The notes below the pieces were generated by a model. It worked only from the letters and a program-made list of their open reading frames with translations. It searched no databases and had not been told where the DNA came from. The translations under genes and the position numbers were made by a program. A stretch of DNA of 64,000 nucleotides from Nepenthes gracilis (Eukaryota > Streptophyta > Magnoliopsida > Caryophyllales > Nepenthaceae): NCBI GenBank assembly GCA_033239525.1, contig BSYO01000011.1:11869078-11933077 (forward strand), read 5' to 3'. Shown in pieces: positions 60,722 to 64,000 of this stretch (position 1 is its first letter; every line of letters starts with the position of its first letter).

Positions 60722-62668
60722 ATGGCAGAGGGAATGACCACCCGGTACAAAGCTCTGGAAGACGCCATCGCCAGCGTCGCCCAGGAAGTCAAGGATCATT
60801 CGGAGCAATTCAACCTCCAAATGATGACGAACGAACAGATTCAGCAAACTCTCCATGACTTTCAACAATCTTTCAGTGATATTTAGCAATCCCTAAATCG
60901 TCTAGAGCGCCATTCGATTCCCTCCCCCAATCCACCATTATTACCGACTCCTACTTCAATCCCTCATCCTCCCTCGAGTTCTTTCATGTCTACCTCCCAA
61001 TTTGTTAACCTACCTCAACTTTCACTTCCACCGCCAGACGCTCTTCACACACCATCGGTTCGATTGCCCAAATTAGAGGTTCCATTCTTCGCTGGCGACA
61101 ATGTGGTGGGTTGGCTATTTCAGATGGAGCGTTTCTTCCTGTATCATTACACTCCAGCCGACCAGAAATTGACCATTGCGGCGTTTTACATGGCCGGACC
61201 TGCCTTTCAATGGTTCCACTGGATGCATGCCACCCGTCAGCTATCATCCTGGGAAGTATTCTCTCGAGATCTCGAATTGAGATTTGGCCCTTCTTATATA
61301 AATCATGAAGCTACCTTGTATAAGCTTCGTCAAATCACTACAGTGTCGGCATACATGACTGAATTTGAAGCCATCTCTACACGCACTACGGGGCTATCTG
61401 CTAATAACCTCCTGAACTGTTTTATCTCTGGGTTGCGGGATGACATCCGACGAGAGTTGCTGCTGTTGAAGCCACAGACGTTGTCAGAGGCTATTGGTAT
61501 GGCCAAATTGGTGGAGGAGAAACTCGATAACAACCGTTCACTACACTCTCGTACTCCAGTTACCAAACCGCAACTCAGTGTCCCTCATTCACTCCCAAAA
61601 CCGTTACCGCCAACTAATACAGCCAACAGATTACCCATCAAACGTCTCACACCAGCAGAGATGGCAGCTAGAAGGGAAAAGGGCCTATGCTTCAATTGTG
61701 ATGAAAGATTTACGCCGGGCCATAGGTGTAAACCTCCCCAATTTCTATGTATGCTGGTGGAGGAAAGCAGCTCGAATGGACTACCAGCAACTACAACAGA
61801 GAATCTGATGGCAGAAGAGGACAATTCCACAGATCCAAACATAGAAGCTGAATCACTATGGCCGCCTTCTGATCATGCGCCCACCATTTCACTGCACGCA
61901 CTAGAGGGCCACTTTGTTCCCTCTACCTTGCGGCTACAAGGATCTATCAGAGGCCATCCTGTCATTATCTTGGTGGACAGTGGTTCCACCCACAACTTCC
62001 TTCAAACACGCCTGGCCAGACATTTGGGAGTCCCAATCGAGCCATCCCAACACCTCAACGTCACAGTGGGAAATGGTGCTTCTCTTCACTGTGAGGGATT
62101 GTGCACCAATGTCCTTACCACCGTGGGAGAATCCAAGTTCAATGTGGATCTCTACCTGCTTCGTATGTATGGAGCTGACCTTGTGTTTGGAGTTCAGTGG
62201 TTAGCCTCCATTGGACCGGTGCTCTGTGATTATAATGCACTATGGATGCGCTTTCAACATGAGGGAGACTCAATCACATTGCATGGACTACCGAAAGCAA
62301 CCGTGGCCACTATGACACTCGGTCAACTGCGAAGAGGAGAAGTTACTCAGTCTATTGCCACATATTTCCAACTCACCGTTCAGATGACTATCGGGGAAGT
62401 GTTACCCAATGATTCGAAGGATATCCTTCCTCAATTTAAGCTCCACGTACAACTGTCCACAAAACAGGCCAAAATTCTTCAATCTCTCCTCTTATCCTTC
62501 ATAGATGTGTTCTCTACACCACATGGTCTACCTCCCCACCGGGCAACAGACCACCGCATACCTCTCCAACCAAATTCTGCCCCAGTCAATGTGCGGCCAT
62601 ACCGTTACCCCCATTTCCAGAAAGCTGAAATTGAGAAACTACTCTGGACATGCTGGACGAAGGCATAA
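60722..62668 (+). pseudogene. gypsy gag-protease ORF with one amber codon
   Basis: The ATG at 60722 (MAEGMTTRYKALEDAIASV) lies just after the primer site and in frame with the long open stretch. One TAG at 60884-60886 interrupts it. From 60887 it is open to 62668. The capsid domain covers about 61060-61520 (FFAGDNVVGWLFQMERFF, AFYMAGPAFQWFHWM, LRFGPS). A zinc knuckle follows (CFNCDERFTPGHRC, about 61690). The aspartic protease has VDSGSTHNFLQ at about 61973-62005. The stretch ends at LPPHRATDHRIPLQPNSAPVN... leading into RT. A frame change of one base at about 62640-62648 separates it from the RT ORF. The protein type suggests a chromovirus-like gypsy, but the chromodomain is outside the window. 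Confidence 0.85.
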
Positions 62669-64000
62669 TCCAACCAAGCACAAGTCCCTTCTCCTCCCCT
62701 GTCCTGCTGGTAAAGAAGAAGGATGGAAGTTGGCATTTCTGTGTGGACTACCGAGCCTTAAATGCCATCACCATCAAGGACCGATTTCCCCTCCCAACTG
62801 TCGATGAATTACTGGATGAACTTCATGGTGCGAAATTCTTCTCCAAATTGGATTTGAGAGCAGGTTACCATCAGATGAGAGTTAGTCAGGATGACATCCA
62901 TAAAACGGCGTTTCGGACTCACGAAGGCCACTATGAATTCCTAGTCATGCCATTTGGGCTTTCTAATGCCCCCTCAACATTCCAGGCCGAGATGAACATC
63001 TTCAGACCAGCCCTCCGGAAGTTCATTCTAGTGTTCTTCGATGATATCCTAGTCTATAGTCCATCCTGGGAGCATCATCTTCAACACCTCCAATTGGCTT
63101 TACAAACGCTGCAGGATAATTCCTTCTACGCCAAATCCTCGAAATGTGAGTTTGGATGTTCTTCCATAGCCTACCTAGGCCATGTAGTAACTGACCAAGG
63201 AGTCCTGGTGGATCCCTCCAAGATTGCGGTAATACAGAAATGGCCACCACCGGAAAATGTCAAACAGCTTCGCGGTTTCCTGAGACTGGCTGGCTATTAC
63301 CGTCGATTTGTGGCTCACTATGCTCACATTGCCGCCCCTCTTACTCAATTGCTGCGGAAATCCGCCTTCGTCTGGAACTCAGCAACAGAGAAAGCTTTTC
63401 AAGCTCTCAAAAAGGCCCTCACGACTACCCCAGTTTTAACTTTACCTGACTTTACACAGCCCTTCACCATCAACACTGATTCCTCCGGCACCGGTATAGG
63501 CGCCGTTCTCACACAAGCAGGCCATCCAATCGCACTCTTTAGCAAACAACTATCAGCCAGGATGCAGAACTCTTCAACTTATGTTAGAGAACTTTGTGCG
63601 ATTTTGGAGGCGGTTCGTAAGTGGCGTACTTACCTTTTGGGGTCCAAATTTATCATACAAACAGATCAACAACCCCTTAGAGCCTTGTTAGCTCAAACAA
63701 TTCACACCCCAGACCAGCAACGCTAGATTTCCAAGCTCTTAGGCTATGATTTTGACATCATATACCGGCCGGGAAAGGAAAATGGACCTGCGGATGCCTT
63801 GTCACGCCGCCAAGATCCATCTTACCATGCTCTACAGGTTGTTTCCAGACCAGTATTGACACTGTTAGAGGCACTGCGACATTTTCACCAGAATAACTCC
63901 ACCTCCAGCAACCTCATCACCGCCATACAAAACCAACCAGGCGCCCATGCTGATTATTCGGTGAAGGATGGGCTAATCTTCTACCAGGCCAAAATTCTAG
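62644..64000 (+). pseudogene. gypsy reverse transcriptase-RNase H, amber-interrupted, running off the window
   Basis: In the frame of ATG 62650 the RT begins DMLDEGIIQPSTSPFSSP. It shows KKKDGSWHFCVDYRALN, SKLDLRAGYHQM, VMPFGLSNAPSTFQ and the catalytic FFDDILVYS (63034-63060). RNase H follows with TINTDSSGTGIGAVL (about 63470) and LLGSKFIIQTDQQPLRALL (about 63640-63700). A single TAG at 63724-63726 stands where a Trp is usual, and the frame is then open to the window end (LLGYDFDIIYRPGKENGPADALS). Integrase is beyond the edge. All catalytic motifs seen are intact. With only two stops and one shift in 3.3 kb this is the youngest coding relic here. Confidence 0.88.

Overview
This window is plant nuclear DNA, most likely from an angiosperm and probably a eudicot. 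The evidence is one intron-containing plant gene (a CID5/6/7-type PAM2-CUE-DUF1771-SMR protein), several Ty3/gypsy lineages typical of plants (Tat-like, Tekay/Del-like, and another chromovirus-like element), a decayed caulimovirid endogenous pararetrovirus, and remnants of a plant LINE and an Au-like SINE. I cannot name the species. Almost everything outside the gene is transposable-element or viral fossil DNA with frameshifts and stops.

Layout. 1-7968: right part of a Tat-like gypsy element on the + strand (decayed pol, post-pol linker, an antisense ORF at 4600-6215, a GGTCAAC tandem repeat, polypurine tract and 3' LTR). 7969-14640: a minus-strand Tekay/Del-like element (partial 3' LTR at 8900-9502, pol at 9578-14640) interrupted by a solo LTR at 10260-12285. 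14650-25095: a minus-strand endogenous pararetrovirus (coat protein, protease, RT-RNase H, a second ORF and a promoter-like end) split by two related solo LTRs at 18377-20559 and 21218-23246. All three solo LTRs have perfect 5-bp target duplications. 25112-33239: plus-strand Tekay-like LTRs and integrase remnants, with a W-box-rich tandem array at 25975-26245. 33240-33835: a 298-bp tandem duplication that looks perfect.

35400-46000 is the only host gene I can support. The coding exons are 36416-37189, 37928-38372, 38458-38528, 44253-44377 and 45416-45719, giving a 572-residue protein. The 5.7-kb third intron carries the SINE and LINE remnants. 46737-55603 is a structurally complete but internally deleted Tat-like element with 1.42-kb LTRs, near-matching target duplications, an integrase C-terminal scrap and an antisense coiled-coil ORF. 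55604-57895 is AT-rich. 57900-59460 holds a decayed gypsy gag-RT remnant. 60239-64000 holds the least damaged element, a plus-strand gypsy gag-protease-RT-RNase H running off the window with two in-frame amber codons and one frameshift.

The nested insertions give a relative chronology: the pararetrovirus and Tekay-like elements are old, the three solo LTRs entered them later, and the element at 60239 is the youngest by lesion count. Apart from the CID-type protein, which is expected to act with poly(A)-binding protein in mRNA metabolism, there is no gene pathway here.
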